From Vicingaceae bacterium (GTDB lineage Bacteria; Bacteroidota; Bacteroidia; Flavobacteriales_E; Vicingaceae), in contig JAOKCF010000006.1 in assembly GCA_028245195.1 (NCBI GenBank), positions 1 through 64,000 on the forward strand: a stretch of 64,000 nt of DNA. Direction: 5' to 3'. Below are positions 8,452 to 16,892 of this stretch, piece after piece; positions within the stretch are counted from its first letter, which is position 1, and the number at the start of each line of letters is the position of its first letter. A model generated the notes under the pieces. The model worked only from the letters and a program-made list of their open reading frames with translations. It did no database searches and was not told the origin of the DNA. A program made the translations under genes and the position numbers.

Positions 8452-9165
8452 TTAGTCTAATGTTGTGTTATTATAGGGCAAGCGATAAGCTTGCCCTATT
8501 TTTTTTGAGTTTTTAGTGGCAACTACTAAACTCTTTGGAACACCACTTTTACCTAAGGGGGTATAACCTTTCACGGTTGCACCGGTTCTTATTTGCATTA
8601 TTTTAGTCGGAACTTTATCTTTAAATCCTTTTTTATAGATATTCAATTTACCAGATTGTTGGGAAATAACATAATCAATTACTTCTTCATGAGATTTAGG
8701 GTAAATGCGAAATTGAGGTTTACCTGAAACTTCGAAATCAGAATCTGTTTGGATAGAGAGTCTCCATTTGAAAGTGGTGTTGTCCTTTACCAAAGGTAGG
8801 TTGTCCTTAAAAATAGAGTCATATTCCATGACTGATTCAGGACGTTCTTCTATCAGGTGGTCTGCCTTAATAAATTCATTTTTCTCAATTTCAAGCAAAA
8901 ATGAACCATCATAAATGAAATTTGATGTCGAAGATATAAAATAGGCTCCATCAAATAACTCTATTGAAGAATACAAATGACATATGGAGTCTTCTTTTTT
9001 GTCAATTTCAAATGATATATTATAAATAACCGGATCTGAGATTAACAAATCTTATATGTTTGAGCTATTTATTTCGACTGATTTGGAAATTATATTTTCA
9101 TTCTCCTGAACGGAAGCACAACTGTAAATCGAAATAATTCCAAAAAGAAATAAGAACTTCTTCAT
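8452..9165 (-). pseudogene. Lipoprotein gene interrupted by an in-frame stop
   Basis: From ATG 9165 the minus strand encodes a clear lipoprotein signal (MKKFLFLFGIISIYSCAS, lipobox cysteine about residue 16). The frame is broken by TAA at 9052-9054 (codon 38) and then stays open, in the same frame, for about 199 more codons to 8452. The downstream part begins DLLISDPVIYNISFEID and is beta-rich with no family I recognise. The last ~15 codons run through the plus-strand terminator at 8473-8508, so the original C terminus may also be lost. The downstream part alone would need a TTG start (9048) and would lack the signal peptide, so decay is the simpler reading; a sequencing error is possible. 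Confidence 0.7.
8473..8508 (+). terminator. Rho-independent terminator of the metalloprotease gene
   Basis: A perfect 11-bp stem ATAGGGCAAGC/GCTTGCCCTAT with a 5-nt loop is followed by eight to nine T on the plus strand, 21 bases after the protease stop codon. It overlaps the 3' end of the minus-strand lipoprotein pseudogene. Confidence 0.9.
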
Positions 9166-9231
9166 GTGCTCGAAAGTAAACAATACAATTCATAAGATTT
9201 AATTGACATTGTTAATACTCGCTAAATTGTG

Positions 9232-9639
9232 TTAAGGTTTAATTGCCTCAATATCTACCACTATTGATTTTAATAATTTAAGAATCAGACCTTCGTATAG
9301 TTTTTTGTTTTTGTGGTTGGCAACAATTTTTTCATCGCTCACTACCTTCTTTAAGAACAGCTTTATTTTATCCAAAACCGCCAAGTAAGATTTTAACCTT
9401 GGGCGTTTCTCTAAAAAGGCAGAATTATTTAATACCTCTAACGGAATTATGTCTCGGTCTGTTCGGTTAAAAGCCATCATATAGATACCGAAAGATAATT
9501 TGACTAAACCGTCTGGGATGTAATTAGGGTCGCCATTCGCATACCCATTGCAGATGCTTTGTAACAGATTCGCAGCTTCTTTTTCATCGTCTTTTAAAAA
9601 GTCCGAATTTTTTTTCGAGAAGAAATTTGGCAGCTTCAT
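9232..9639 (-). CDS. Hypothetical protein, helical, 135 residues
   Basis: I do not recognise a family. The protein is predicted mostly alpha-helical and soluble, lysine-rich, with no signal peptide or membrane helix. It starts MKLPNFFSKKNSDFLKDDEK. Its ATG (9639) directly abuts the stop codon of the rlmD-like gene, so the two are almost certainly co-transcribed and perhaps translationally coupled. No function can be assigned from the sequence. Confidence 0.75.
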   Translation of the reverse strand: MKLPNFFSKKNSDFLKDDEKEAANLLQSICNGYANGDPNYIPDGLVKLSFGIYMMAFNRTDRDIIPLEVLNNSAFLEKRPRLKSYLAVLDKIKLFLKKVVSDEKIVANHKNKKLYEGLILKLLKSIVVDIEAIKP

Positions 9640-11070
9640 TTATTTTAGTTCTAGTAAAACTATATTTTCGACGTGATGGGTGTGAGGGAACATATCAACG
9701 GGTTGCACTTTGGTAACGGCGTACTTTTCATCTAGCAGCTGTAAATCTCGAGCTTGTGTAGCAGGGTTACAGCTTACGTAAACGATTCGATTTGCCTCTA
9801 ACTTTAACATTACGTCAATTACATCGGTGTGCATTCCTGCTCTTGGAGGGTCAGTAATGATTACATCTGGTTGCCCATTCGTTGCTACGAAGTCATTCGT
9901 GAAAACATCCTTCATGTCGCCTGCGTAAAATACTGTATTGTCGATTTTATTATTGGCTGAATTGAACTTGGCATCTGTTATGGCATCTTTAACGTACTCG
10001 ACACCTACAACCTTTTTAGCCATACTAGCCACAAAGTTGGCAATCGTACCTGTTCCAGTATATAAATCATAAACTGTCTCGTCTGGCTGAATATTAGCAA
10101 ATTCGGCTGTAATACGATATAGTTCTGCGGCTTGCGAGGAGTTGGTTTGGTAAAATGATTTTGGTCCAATTTTAAACTTTAAAATTTGATCGCTACCGAA
10201 GGCTTTCATTTCTTCAAAAATGTGACTATTTCCGCTATAGCATTCAATTTCTAAATCACCTATGGTGTCGTTTCGTTTGCCATTGATGACATATAAAATG
10301 GAAGTTATGTTTGGAAATGCAGCCTCAAATGCTGTTAGCATCTTCGTTCGATTTTCTTCTTGCGCTTCGTAAAGAGAAAAGATGACCATTACCTCCCCAT
10401 TGCTAGATGTTCTAATCGTTAAGTTTCGTAAAAAACCCACCTGCTCTCTTATGTCAAAAAAGGCTAAGTCATTTTCTAAGGCATATTCTTTTACCCAATC
10501 TCGAATGGAATTTGAAGGTTCAGCTTGAAGCCAACATTTCTCGACGTTCAATACTTTATCGAACCTTCCTGGAACGTGGAACCCTAAGGCATCTCGATTA
10601 TCAAAACTTTCGCCAGATTCGACTTGTTCTTGCGTTAACCATTCCTTATTAGAGAAAGTAAATTCTAATTTATTTCTGTAAAAGGTAGTCTCTTTAGAAT
10701 GTAAAATAGTTTCAATCTCAGGCAAGTCAACTTTGGCAATACGAGTTAACGCATCGTTTACCGTTCGTTGTTTATTCTCAAGCTGATCTTCGTAGCTAAT
10801 AAATTGCCATTTACAACCGCCACAAACGCCAAAATGTTTGCAAAAAGGTTCTACTCTTTGATCTGAATAGGAGTGAAACTTCGTCACCCTTCCTTCCATG
10901 TAGCTTTTGCGCTTCTTGGTCACTTGTATGTCAACAACATCTCCGGGAACGGTTTGTGGAACAAAGATTACCTTTTCATCTACCTTTGCTAAAGATTTCC
11001 CTTCAGCTGCGGTATCTAAAATGGTGACGTTCTCTAAAAGTGGCTTGCGATTTCTGTTCTTTCTTCCCAT
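9640..11070 (-). CDS. rlmD: 23S rRNA uracil-C5 methyltransferase, RlmD/RumA family
   Basis: A 476-residue S-adenosylmethionine-dependent RNA m5U methyltransferase. An N-terminal TRAM domain (about residues 15-65) is followed by the iron-sulfur cysteines C77, C83 and C86 (FCKHFGVCGGCKW) and a fourth in VEKCWLQ. The Rossmann core shows DLYTGTGTIANF for cofactor binding, TDPPRAGMH and the nucleophile in YVSCNPATQARDL. Family members methylate U1939 (RlmD) or U747 in 23S rRNA, or tRNA U54; in Bacteroidota genomes, which usually carry one or two such genes, the exact target cannot be read from the sequence. First gene of a two-gene unit with the downstream 135-residue protein. Confidence 0.88.
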   Translation of the reverse strand: MGRKNRNRKPLLENVTILDTAAEGKSLAKVDEKVIFVPQTVPGDVVDIQVTKKRKSYMEGRVTKFHSYSDQRVEPFCKHFGVCGGCKWQFISYEDQLENKQRTVNDALTRIAKVDLPEIETILHSKETTFYRNKLEFTFSNKEWLTQEQVESGESFDNRDALGFHVPGRFDKVLNVEKCWLQAEPSNSIRDWVKEYALENDLAFFDIREQVGFLRNLTIRTSSNGEVMVIFSLYEAQEENRTKMLTAFEAAFPNITSILYVINGKRNDTIGDLEIECYSGNSHIFEEMKAFGSDQILKFKIGPKSFYQTNSSQAAELYRITAEFANIQPDETVYDLYTGTGTIANFVASMAKKVVGVEYVKDAITDAKFNSANNKIDNTVFYAGDMKDVFTNDFVATNGQPDVIITDPPRAGMHTDVIDVMLKLEANRIVYVSCNPATQARDLQLLDEKYAVTKVQPVDMFPHTHHVENIVLLELK

Positions 11071-11126
11071 AAAGCAAAAATAACATCTTTCCCTTGCTTA
11101 ATCTTTAGCTTTCGTTCTAATTTAAA

Positions 11127-11134
11127 TAACTTTG
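11127..11134 (+). promoter_or_regulatory. Promoter -7 element of rocD
   Basis: TAACTTTG, an exact TAnnTTTG match 36 bases before the rocD ATG. The predicted transcript starts near 11140. No good -33 element is visible at the usual spacing. Confidence 0.55.
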
Positions 11135-11169
11135 TTAAGAGTCGAATTTAGATTGAAAAAGACAGAAAT

Positions 11170-12447
11170 ATGATGACAGATACTAAAAAAACGAGCGAAG
11201 AACTAATAGCTATAGAAGAAAAGCATGGTGCGCATAACTACCACCCATTACCGGTAGTTTTAAGTAAAGGAGAAGGGGTGCACGTTTGGGATGTAGAAGG
11301 AAAGCACTATTATGATTTCTTGTCGGCTTATTCTGCAGTGAATCAAGGGCATTGTCACCCTAAAATTGTTGATGCTATGAAAGCTCAGGCAGAAACGTTG
11401 ACTTTAACTTCTCGTGCTTTTTACAACGATGTGTTAGGAAAATACGAAGAGTACGTGACTAACTTTTTCGATTATGACAAGGTATTGCCCATGAATACTG
11501 GAGCTGAAGCGGTTGAAACGGCAATTAAATTGTGTCGAAAATACGCGTACGAGAAAAAAGGAATTGTAGAAGATCAAGCAACGATAATTGTTTGTGAAGG
11601 AAATTTTCACGGAAGAACAACAACCATTGTTTCATTTTCTGATGACATGAACGCCAGAGATAATTTTGGTCCATTTACTCCGGGTTTTGTAAGCATTCCT
11701 TACAATGATTTAGATGCTTTAAAGGAGGCGTTGAAATTGCCAAACATTGCAGGAATGTTAGTAGAGCCAATTCAAGGTGAAGCAGGAGTTTTTACCCCAG
11801 ATGAAGATTATATTGAAAAAGCCTGCAGTTTGGTACAAGCTGCAGGAGGATTATTTATTGCAGATGAAGTACAAACTGGAGTTGCAAGAACTGGTCGTTT
11901 ATTAGCGGTTTGCAAAGGCTGTAATTGTGAAACACCAAAATGTGATTCTAAAGCAGGTTTTAAATCCGATGTTTTGATTTTAGGAAAAGCACTTTCCGGA
12001 GGAGCTTACCCAGTAAGTGCAGTATTGTCAAACGATGATATTATGATGGTTATTAAGCCGGGTCAGCATGGTTCTACTTTCGGTGGAAACCCAGTTGCGG
12101 CAAAGGTTGCTATTGCTGCATTGGAAGTTGTGCGAGAAGAAAAACTTGCAGAAAATGCTGAGCACCTAGGGAATGTTTTTAGAGCAGAAATTCAAAAATT
12201 AGTGGATGAGTCTGATTTATTGGTAAAAGTTAGGGGAAAAGGATTGCTAAACGCTATTGTGATTAACGATACAGAAGACAGTTCAACGGCTTGGGATATT
12301 TGCATGAAGTTAAGAGACAACGGATTGTTGGCTAAACCAACGCACGGTAACATTATTCGATTTGCTCCACCGCTGGTAATGACGGAAGATCAATTGCACG
12401 AATGTGTTGGAATAATAAGAAAAACGGTTACAGAGTTTAAGAAGTAG
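11170..12447 (+). CDS. rocD: Ornithine aminotransferase
   Basis: A 425-residue class III PLP aminotransferase that converts ornithine and 2-oxoglutarate to glutamate semialdehyde and glutamate. Visible motifs are [12 protein letters not shown] (cofactor phosphate site), [20 protein letters not shown] with the PLP Asp, and [16 protein letters not shown] with the Schiff-base Lys near residue 273. Just before this lies a cysteine-rich insertion, [11 protein letters not shown] (about residues 247-257), not present in the better-known short forms; its four cysteines could bind metal. Two ATGs are adjacent (11170, 11173). Together with the arginase at 57796 it completes arginine-to-glutamate catabolism. 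Confidence 0.92.
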   Translation: MMTDTKKTSEELIAIEEKHGAHNYHPLPVVLSKGEGVHVWDVEGKHYYDFLSAYSAVNQGHCHPKIVDAMKAQAETLTLTSRAFYNDVLGKYEEYVTNFFDYDKVLPMNTGAEAVETAIKLCRKYAYEKKGIVEDQATIIVCEGNFHGRTTTIVSFSDDMNARDNFGPFTPGFVSIPYNDLDALKEALKLPNIAGMLVEPIQGEAGVFTPDEDYIEKACSLVQAAGGLFIADEVQTGVARTGRLLAVCKGCNCETPKCDSKAGFKSDVLILGKALSGGAYPVSAVLSNDDIMMVIKPGQHGSTFGGNPVAAKVAIAALEVVREEKLAENAEHLGNVFRAEIQKLVDESDLLVKVRGKGLLNAIVINDTEDSSTAWDICMKLRDNGLLAKPTHGNIIRFAPPLVMTEDQLHECVGIIRKTVTEFKK

Positions 12448-12460
12448 GATAGTTCACAAT

Positions 12461-12486
12461 TGTCATACTGAGCGATAGTCGAAGTA
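12461..12486. repeat. Short intergenic repeat of the GTCATnCTGAGCnnAGTCGAAG type
   Basis: TGTCATACTGAGCGATAGTC followed by GAAGTA closely matches a short dispersed intergenic element that recurs in many Bacteroidota genomes (TGTCATTCTGAGC-type followed by GTCGAAG). Only one copy was noticed in this window. Its function is unknown. Confidence 0.5.
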
Positions 12487-12517
12487 AATACAATTAAATT
12501 ATAAATAAATTATAGAC

Positions 12518-12707
12518 ATGTCAAATACCTTTGAAATAATAACGTGTGTAGTTGCAATAGCATTTCCTTTGTTTGCTTTGTTGGATTTACACAGAAGACG
12601 AGGAGATTTCAACTTTAACTTGTTGGTTTGTACCTTTGCAGTTGTTTTTAATTCCTTTTTTAGGAACGGTCCTCTATTATTTAATAGGAACAAAGAAGCT
12701 GCGATAA
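12518..12707 (+). pseudogene. Small PLDc_N membrane protein, frameshifted
   Basis: The open frame from ATG 12518 begins MSNTFEIITCVVAIAFPLFA, one membrane helix, then LLVCTFAVVF. If one A at 12650/12651 is skipped, the frame continues IPFLGTVLYYLIGTKKLR and stops at 12705-12707, which matches the second helix of the phospholipase D N-terminal-like (PLDc_N) small membrane family (pattern IPFLGP-LY-LIGRK). Without the correction the frame reads NSFFRNGPLLFNRNKE and ends at 12721. The total of about 62 residues is normal for the family. The one-base insertion could be real decay or a sequencing error. Confidence 0.6.
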
Positions 12708-12724
12708 TTGATAAAGATTAAGCA

Positions 12725-12768
12725 TAAAAAAGCCTCCTAATTCAAATTGAATTAGGAGGCTTTTTTTT
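12725..12768. terminator. Bidirectional terminator
   Basis: A near-perfect inverted repeat (AAAAAAGCCTCCTAATTCAA and its complement) with A runs on one side and T runs on the other. It lies between the plus-strand PLDc_N gene and the convergent gap gene and can end both transcripts. Confidence 0.92.
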
Positions 12769-12787
12769 ACCTGTATATTAGGATCTA

Positions 12788-14242
12788 CTAATAGTAAATC
12801 AATCTTCTTACCTGAGCAAAATACTTTGCCAATCGAATAACTTGTTTTGTATACCCAAACTCATTGTCATACCATACATACAATACAACGTTCTTTTTAT
12901 CAGGAGAAATCAAAGTAGCAGGACTATCGTATACTGAACAACATGAGTTGCCAATGATATCGCTAGAAACAGTTTCGGCATCCGTTCCAAAATAAATTTG
13001 GTTCACCAATTCTCCTTCTAGAGCAGCTTTTCTTAAAATGCTGTTTACCTCGTCAAGATTTGTTTCTTTTTCAACCGATAAATTCATAATTGCTAAAGAT
13101 CCATTTGGAGTAGGAACTCTAACTGCATTAGCCGTTAGTTTATTCGCTAATGAAGGAATTACTTTAGTTACAGCTTTACCCGCTCCAGTTTCAGTAATTA
13201 CCATGTTAATAGCAGCTGAACGACCTCTACGTGTTTTTTTATGCATGTTGTCCAACAAGTTTTGATCGTTGGTGTAAGCATGAACGGTTTCAATGTGTCC
13301 TTTTTCTACGCCTAAGTTATCGTTGATTACTTTAAGTACAGGAACGATTGCATTGGTAGTACAAGATGCTGCAGAAAGGATATTGTGAGAATTCAAATCA
13401 ACATCTGTTTTATGATTTACACCATATACAATATTTGGAATCTCTGCACCTGGAGCGGTCAAAATTACCTTTGCTACACCTTTTGATTTAAGGTGACGAC
13501 TAAGCGCTTCTTTGTTGTTAAAAACTCCTGTGTTGTCAATAATCAAAGCATCCTTTATTCCGTAAGCAGTGTAATCAATCTCGTCTGGTTGCTGTCCGTC
13601 AATCATTTGAACTGTTTGACCGTTTATGGTCATTGTTCTGTTTTCAGTATCCACATCAACTGTTCCGTTAAATGCACCGTGCACAGAATCACTTCTCAAT
13701 AAAGAAGCTCTTTTTTCAAGTGCCACTGCATTGTCACCTCTAGTTACAATAGCTCTCAATCTTAATTGTTGCCCTTTTCCAGCTTGCTTAACTAGTTCTC
13801 TAGCCGCAATTCTTCCAATTCTTCCAAAACCGTAAAGAACTATGTCTTTTGGTTCAATAGCATCTTTTTTGCCACCTGTAATGTGACTTAATTTGTCTTT
13901 AACAAAGTCAGATTTTGAATTGTAGTTTGAACCTTCGTTCTTCCACTCGGCTGCTAATTTTCCAATATCAATTTTTGAAGGAGCTAAATCTATATTTAGC
14001 AATTCTTTTGCTAATTCGGCAGTGTCGTACACATCAACCTCTTTGTTGGTAGCGTTTTGAGCATTCTTGTGCATTTTTAGCAACTCAGAAATACTTCTAT
14101 CAACTAAATGGTCTCTAAAAAGCACTAGTTCAACTGATTGTCCGTAAAGCAATTGACCTAAAGTGTTATTGAGGTCCACGGCTTTCTTCTCGCGATCAAC
14201 GTAATTGTTTAACTCTGATTCAAATTCTACAGCATTTTTCAT
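12788..14242 (-). CDS. gap: Glyceraldehyde-3-phosphate dehydrogenase, long form
   Basis: A 484-residue glycolytic dehydrogenase, about 130-150 residues longer than the standard ~335. The extra N-terminal part is helical (residues about 1-130, starting MKNAVEFESELNNYVDREKK). The NAD fold starts at YGFGRIGRIAARELV and the catalytic cysteine is in SAASCTTNAIVPVLKV; VWYDNEFGYTKQ closes the catalytic domain. The frame is open upstream to 14338, but ATG 14242 starts a sensible cytoplasmic protein whereas the upstream extension is a low-complexity leader. Long forms with this architecture are known in Bacteroidota. The upstream HtrA gene is separated by its own terminator. Confidence 0.92.
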   Translation of the reverse strand: MKNAVEFESELNNYVDREKKAVDLNNTLGQLLYGQSVELVLFRDHLVDRSISELLKMHKNAQNATNKEVDVYDTAELAKELLNIDLAPSKIDIGKLAAEWKNEGSNYNSKSDFVKDKLSHITGGKKDAIEPKDIVLYGFGRIGRIAARELVKQAGKGQQLRLRAIVTRGDNAVALEKRASLLRSDSVHGAFNGTVDVDTENRTMTINGQTVQMIDGQQPDEIDYTAYGIKDALIIDNTGVFNNKEALSRHLKSKGVAKVILTAPGAEIPNIVYGVNHKTDVDLNSHNILSAASCTTNAIVPVLKVINDNLGVEKGHIETVHAYTNDQNLLDNMHKKTRRGRSAAINMVITETGAGKAVTKVIPSLANKLTANAVRVPTPNGSLAIMNLSVEKETNLDEVNSILRKAALEGELVNQIYFGTDAETVSSDIIGNSCCSVYDSPATLISPDKKNVVLYVWYDNEFGYTKQVIRLAKYFAQVRRLIYY

Positions 14243-14333
14243 TTCTGTGATGTGTTTTTTATATAAGTTTAAGAGAGGTTTTTTTCGGTCTACAAAATTG
14301 GTGAAAATAAAACTCAAATAAAAGTGAAATGAA

Positions 14334-14383
14334 AACAAAAAAAACTCCCCAAATGCAGATTGTTACTGTATAAGGAGAGTTTT
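14334..14383 (-). terminator. Rho-independent terminator of the HtrA gene
   Basis: On the minus strand AAAACTCTCC (14374-14383) pairs with GGGGAGTTTT (14341-14350) with one G-U pair and a 23-nt loop, and is followed by a T-rich tract. It separates the HtrA protease gene from gap. Confidence 0.65.
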
Positions 14384-14400
14384 GCTAAAGGTTATTTTTA

Positions 14401-15867
14401 CTATAAGCCTACCCCGTAATATCCATTTCTACCATTCGGATAAATTCCTTGTAAAAGAACACCTTCGTCTTTCTTTTGAGAAAGAATCTCTATCAAGTCT
14501 GCAGCATTGTTAATATCTTCTTTGTCCACTTTGGTAATGATAAACCCTTCGCCGATGTTGGCATCTTTCAATTTACCTTGGAAAACAGATTCTATTTGAG
14601 CGCCTCCAACTAATTCTAGCTTCTCTAACAATTCTTCGTCCACGTCGTTAAATTTAGCTCCCAATGATTTAAGTAATTGATTATTGGTATTGTCAATAAT
14701 TTCAGTGTTGCCTTCCATGTTTTTTAAGACTACTTTTTTCACCGTCAAATTACCATTTCGTAAAATTGAAATAGAAACCTCATCTCCGGGTCGAAACTCT
14801 CCAATTTTTGCTTGTAACTCGGAGGCAGAGTTTACTTCTACACCTTTTACCTTTTTAATAATGTCTCCTTCTTTTATACCTGCGTCCTTTGCAGAGCCTT
14901 TCTCCATTAGTTCTTCTACGTATACACCATTTAAATCTGCTACACCAATTTCATCGGCGAGTTTTTCATCTATGTTTTTTATTTGAACTCCAATGTAAGC
15001 TCGTTGAACTGTTCCAAATTCTTTCAGGTCGCCTACAACTTTTCTAACAATATTAGCAGGTATTGCAAATGAATAACCGGCAAATGATCCGGTATTTGAT
15101 TTTATAGCTGCGTTAATACCAATAAGTTCACCTTTTGTATTAACTAGCGCACCACCACTATTTCCAGGATTCACAGCCGCATCTGTTTGAATGAATGATT
15201 CAATTGATGAGCTGCCAGTAAATGGGTCTCCACTTAAAATATCTATATCTCTGCCTTTTGCAGATACAATTCCGGCAGTAACAGTTGAGGTTAGGTTGAA
15301 TGGATTTCCAACTGCCAATACCCATTCTCCAACTTTCAACTGATCTGAATTACCATATAAAATATAAGGAAGCCCTGCTTCTTCAATTTTTAACAAAGCT
15401 AAATCAGTAGTTGGGTCAGTACCTATCAATTCAGCATCGTATGTTTTTTTGTTATTCAACGTGATTTTGATTTGATCAGCTTTTTCAATTACGTGATTAT
15501 TCGTAACAATGTACCCATCAGCAGAAATGATAACTCCTGAACCAGCGCCTTTAACCGGTTGTCGGTATTTTTGATTGTAGTTACCATCACCATAAAAAAA
15601 TTGTCTGAAGGGATCAAACCCTTGCTGATTGTATTCTACAATTCCTTCTGTTTTAACATGAACGACACCGTTAATTGTTAGTTCTGCAGCGTTAGTATAG
15701 TCTACACTAGCATATGGTTCTGTAGCAAGCATATTTACCAAGGTTGGTTTTTCTGCCTGTTCTTCCTTTTGTTGCTGTGCATATTGAGGTTCTATGCTTT
15801 TGTAAATTCCTAGGGAAACGGTTCCACCCAATAATGCCATTAAAAAGCCTCCAAATAAATTTTTCAT
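14401..15867 (-). CDS. Periplasmic serine protease, DegP/HtrA family
   Basis: A 488-residue envelope-quality-control protease. An N-terminal membrane or signal segment (FLMALLGGTVSLGIY) is followed by the trypsin-like domain with catalytic triad H125 (IVTNNHVIEKA), D155 (TTDLALL) and S237 (NPGNSGGALV). A PDZ domain follows (about residues 290-380, starting RAYIGVQIKNI), then a second shorter PDZ-like domain at the C terminus (GGAQIESVFQGKL...). In this family the PDZ domains bind misfolded outer-membrane proteins. The gene is monocistronic by its terminator at 14334-14383. Confidence 0.92.
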   Translation of the reverse strand: MKNLFGGFLMALLGGTVSLGIYKSIEPQYAQQQKEEQAEKPTLVNMLATEPYASVDYTNAAELTINGVVHVKTEGIVEYNQQGFDPFRQFFYGDGNYNQKYRQPVKGAGSGVIISADGYIVTNNHVIEKADQIKITLNNKKTYDAELIGTDPTTDLALLKIEEAGLPYILYGNSDQLKVGEWVLAVGNPFNLTSTVTAGIVSAKGRDIDILSGDPFTGSSSIESFIQTDAAVNPGNSGGALVNTKGELIGINAAIKSNTGSFAGYSFAIPANIVRKVVGDLKEFGTVQRAYIGVQIKNIDEKLADEIGVADLNGVYVEELMEKGSAKDAGIKEGDIIKKVKGVEVNSASELQAKIGEFRPGDEVSISILRNGNLTVKKVVLKNMEGNTEIIDNTNNQLLKSLGAKFNDVDEELLEKLELVGGAQIESVFQGKLKDANIGEGFIITKVDKEDINNAADLIEILSQKKDEGVLLQGIYPNGRNGYYGVGL

Positions 15868-15936
15868 AAGATTAAAATTTTAGCGTTTAACTTCGCAATG
15901 CGAATTACAATTTAAACGCCGTTTTTTTCGGAATGA

Positions 15937-15959
15937 TATATTTGTCATGTTAAAACATG
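15937..15959 (+). promoter_or_regulatory. Promoter -7 element and adjoining palindrome upstream of dapF
   Basis: TATATTTG at 15937-15944 matches TAnnTTTG exactly. It is followed at once by the inverted repeat CATGTT-AA-AACATG (15946-15959), which would span the transcription start and could be an operator. The dapF ATG is 33 bases further on. Confidence 0.5.
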
Positions 15960-15992
15960 TTAAGCTCGCAGCTGCTGTAATTAAAGTAAAGT

Positions 15993-16760
15993 ATGGGGTT
16001 AAAGTTTTATAAATATCAAGGTACAGGAAACGATTTTATCATGATTGATGGTAGAAAAGAATCTGTCAAATTTTCTACAAATGAAATTCTGTCATTGTGC
16101 GATCGTCGTTTTGGGATTGGGGCCGACGGTTTAATTATACTGAAGGAAGAGGAAGGAGTTGATTTTTTAATGGACTATTACAATGCAGATGGTACCCAAA
16201 GCTTTTGCGGAAACGGAAGCCGCTGTGCACAAGCATTTGCACAAAAATTAGGCATAATTCAAACAGACTCTCGCTTTAAAGCAATTGATGGAATACATGA
16301 AGGTAAAATTGAGGGGAGTTCTTTTGCCACTAAAATAGGTAATGTTTCTCAAATTGAGAAGGTTGATTCTGACTATTTTATACATACCGGTTCACCACAC
16401 TACATTAAGTATGTTAAAAATGTAGAGCAAGTAGATGTTGCAAACGAAGGCAGAGCAATTAGGAATTCGGAACCTTTTGTTAAGGAAGGCACCAACGTAA
16501 ACTTTGTAAGCGTAGGGCAAGATTACTTAAAAGTCAGAACGTATGAAAGGGGAGTGGAAGGAGAAACATTGTCCTGCGGAACCGGTGTTACTGCGGTAGC
16601 AATTAGTTTTTTACACCAAATGAATTCAACACAATCAGCAGTAAACATAGTCTCAAAAGGTGGAAATTTGAGGGTTGAATTGACTAGAAAAGACACTAAT
16701 TTATTTGAAGATATTTGGTTGGTAGGACCTGCAAAACATGTATTTTCAGGAGAAATTTGA
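15993..16760 (+). CDS. dapF: Diaminopimelate epimerase
   Basis: A 255-residue cofactor-independent racemase converting LL- to meso-diaminopimelate for lysine and peptidoglycan synthesis. It has the two catalytic cysteines in their family motifs: C72 in FCGNGSRCAQAFA and C195 in ETLSCGTGVTAVA. The start matches the family (MGLKFYKYQGTGNDF). Length is close to the usual 270. It is a single gene between the divergent HtrA gene and a convergent flavoprotein gene. Confidence 0.95.
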   Translation: MGLKFYKYQGTGNDFIMIDGRKESVKFSTNEILSLCDRRFGIGADGLIILKEEEGVDFLMDYYNADGTQSFCGNGSRCAQAFAQKLGIIQTDSRFKAIDGIHEGKIEGSSFATKIGNVSQIEKVDSDYFIHTGSPHYIKYVKNVEQVDVANEGRAIRNSEPFVKEGTNVNFVSVGQDYLKVRTYERGVEGETLSCGTGVTAVAISFLHQMNSTQSAVNIVSKGGNLRVELTRKDTNLFEDIWLVGPAKHVFSGEI

Positions 16761-16892
16761 AGTATATCTTTTAAACAGAAGAGCCAAACTTAACTAATAC
16801 ATTTTTTTAGATAGTTATCCAAATATTCGTTACTAGTTCAATTTGAGTTGAATAACATCTATAAAAGGTTTATTACACGTATATTAAATGTT

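Noticed and set aside
14243-14338. Upstream extension of gap
   Set aside because: The extra codons encode a hydrophobic, unrelated leader and reach into the HtrA terminator; ATG 14242 is the sensible start.
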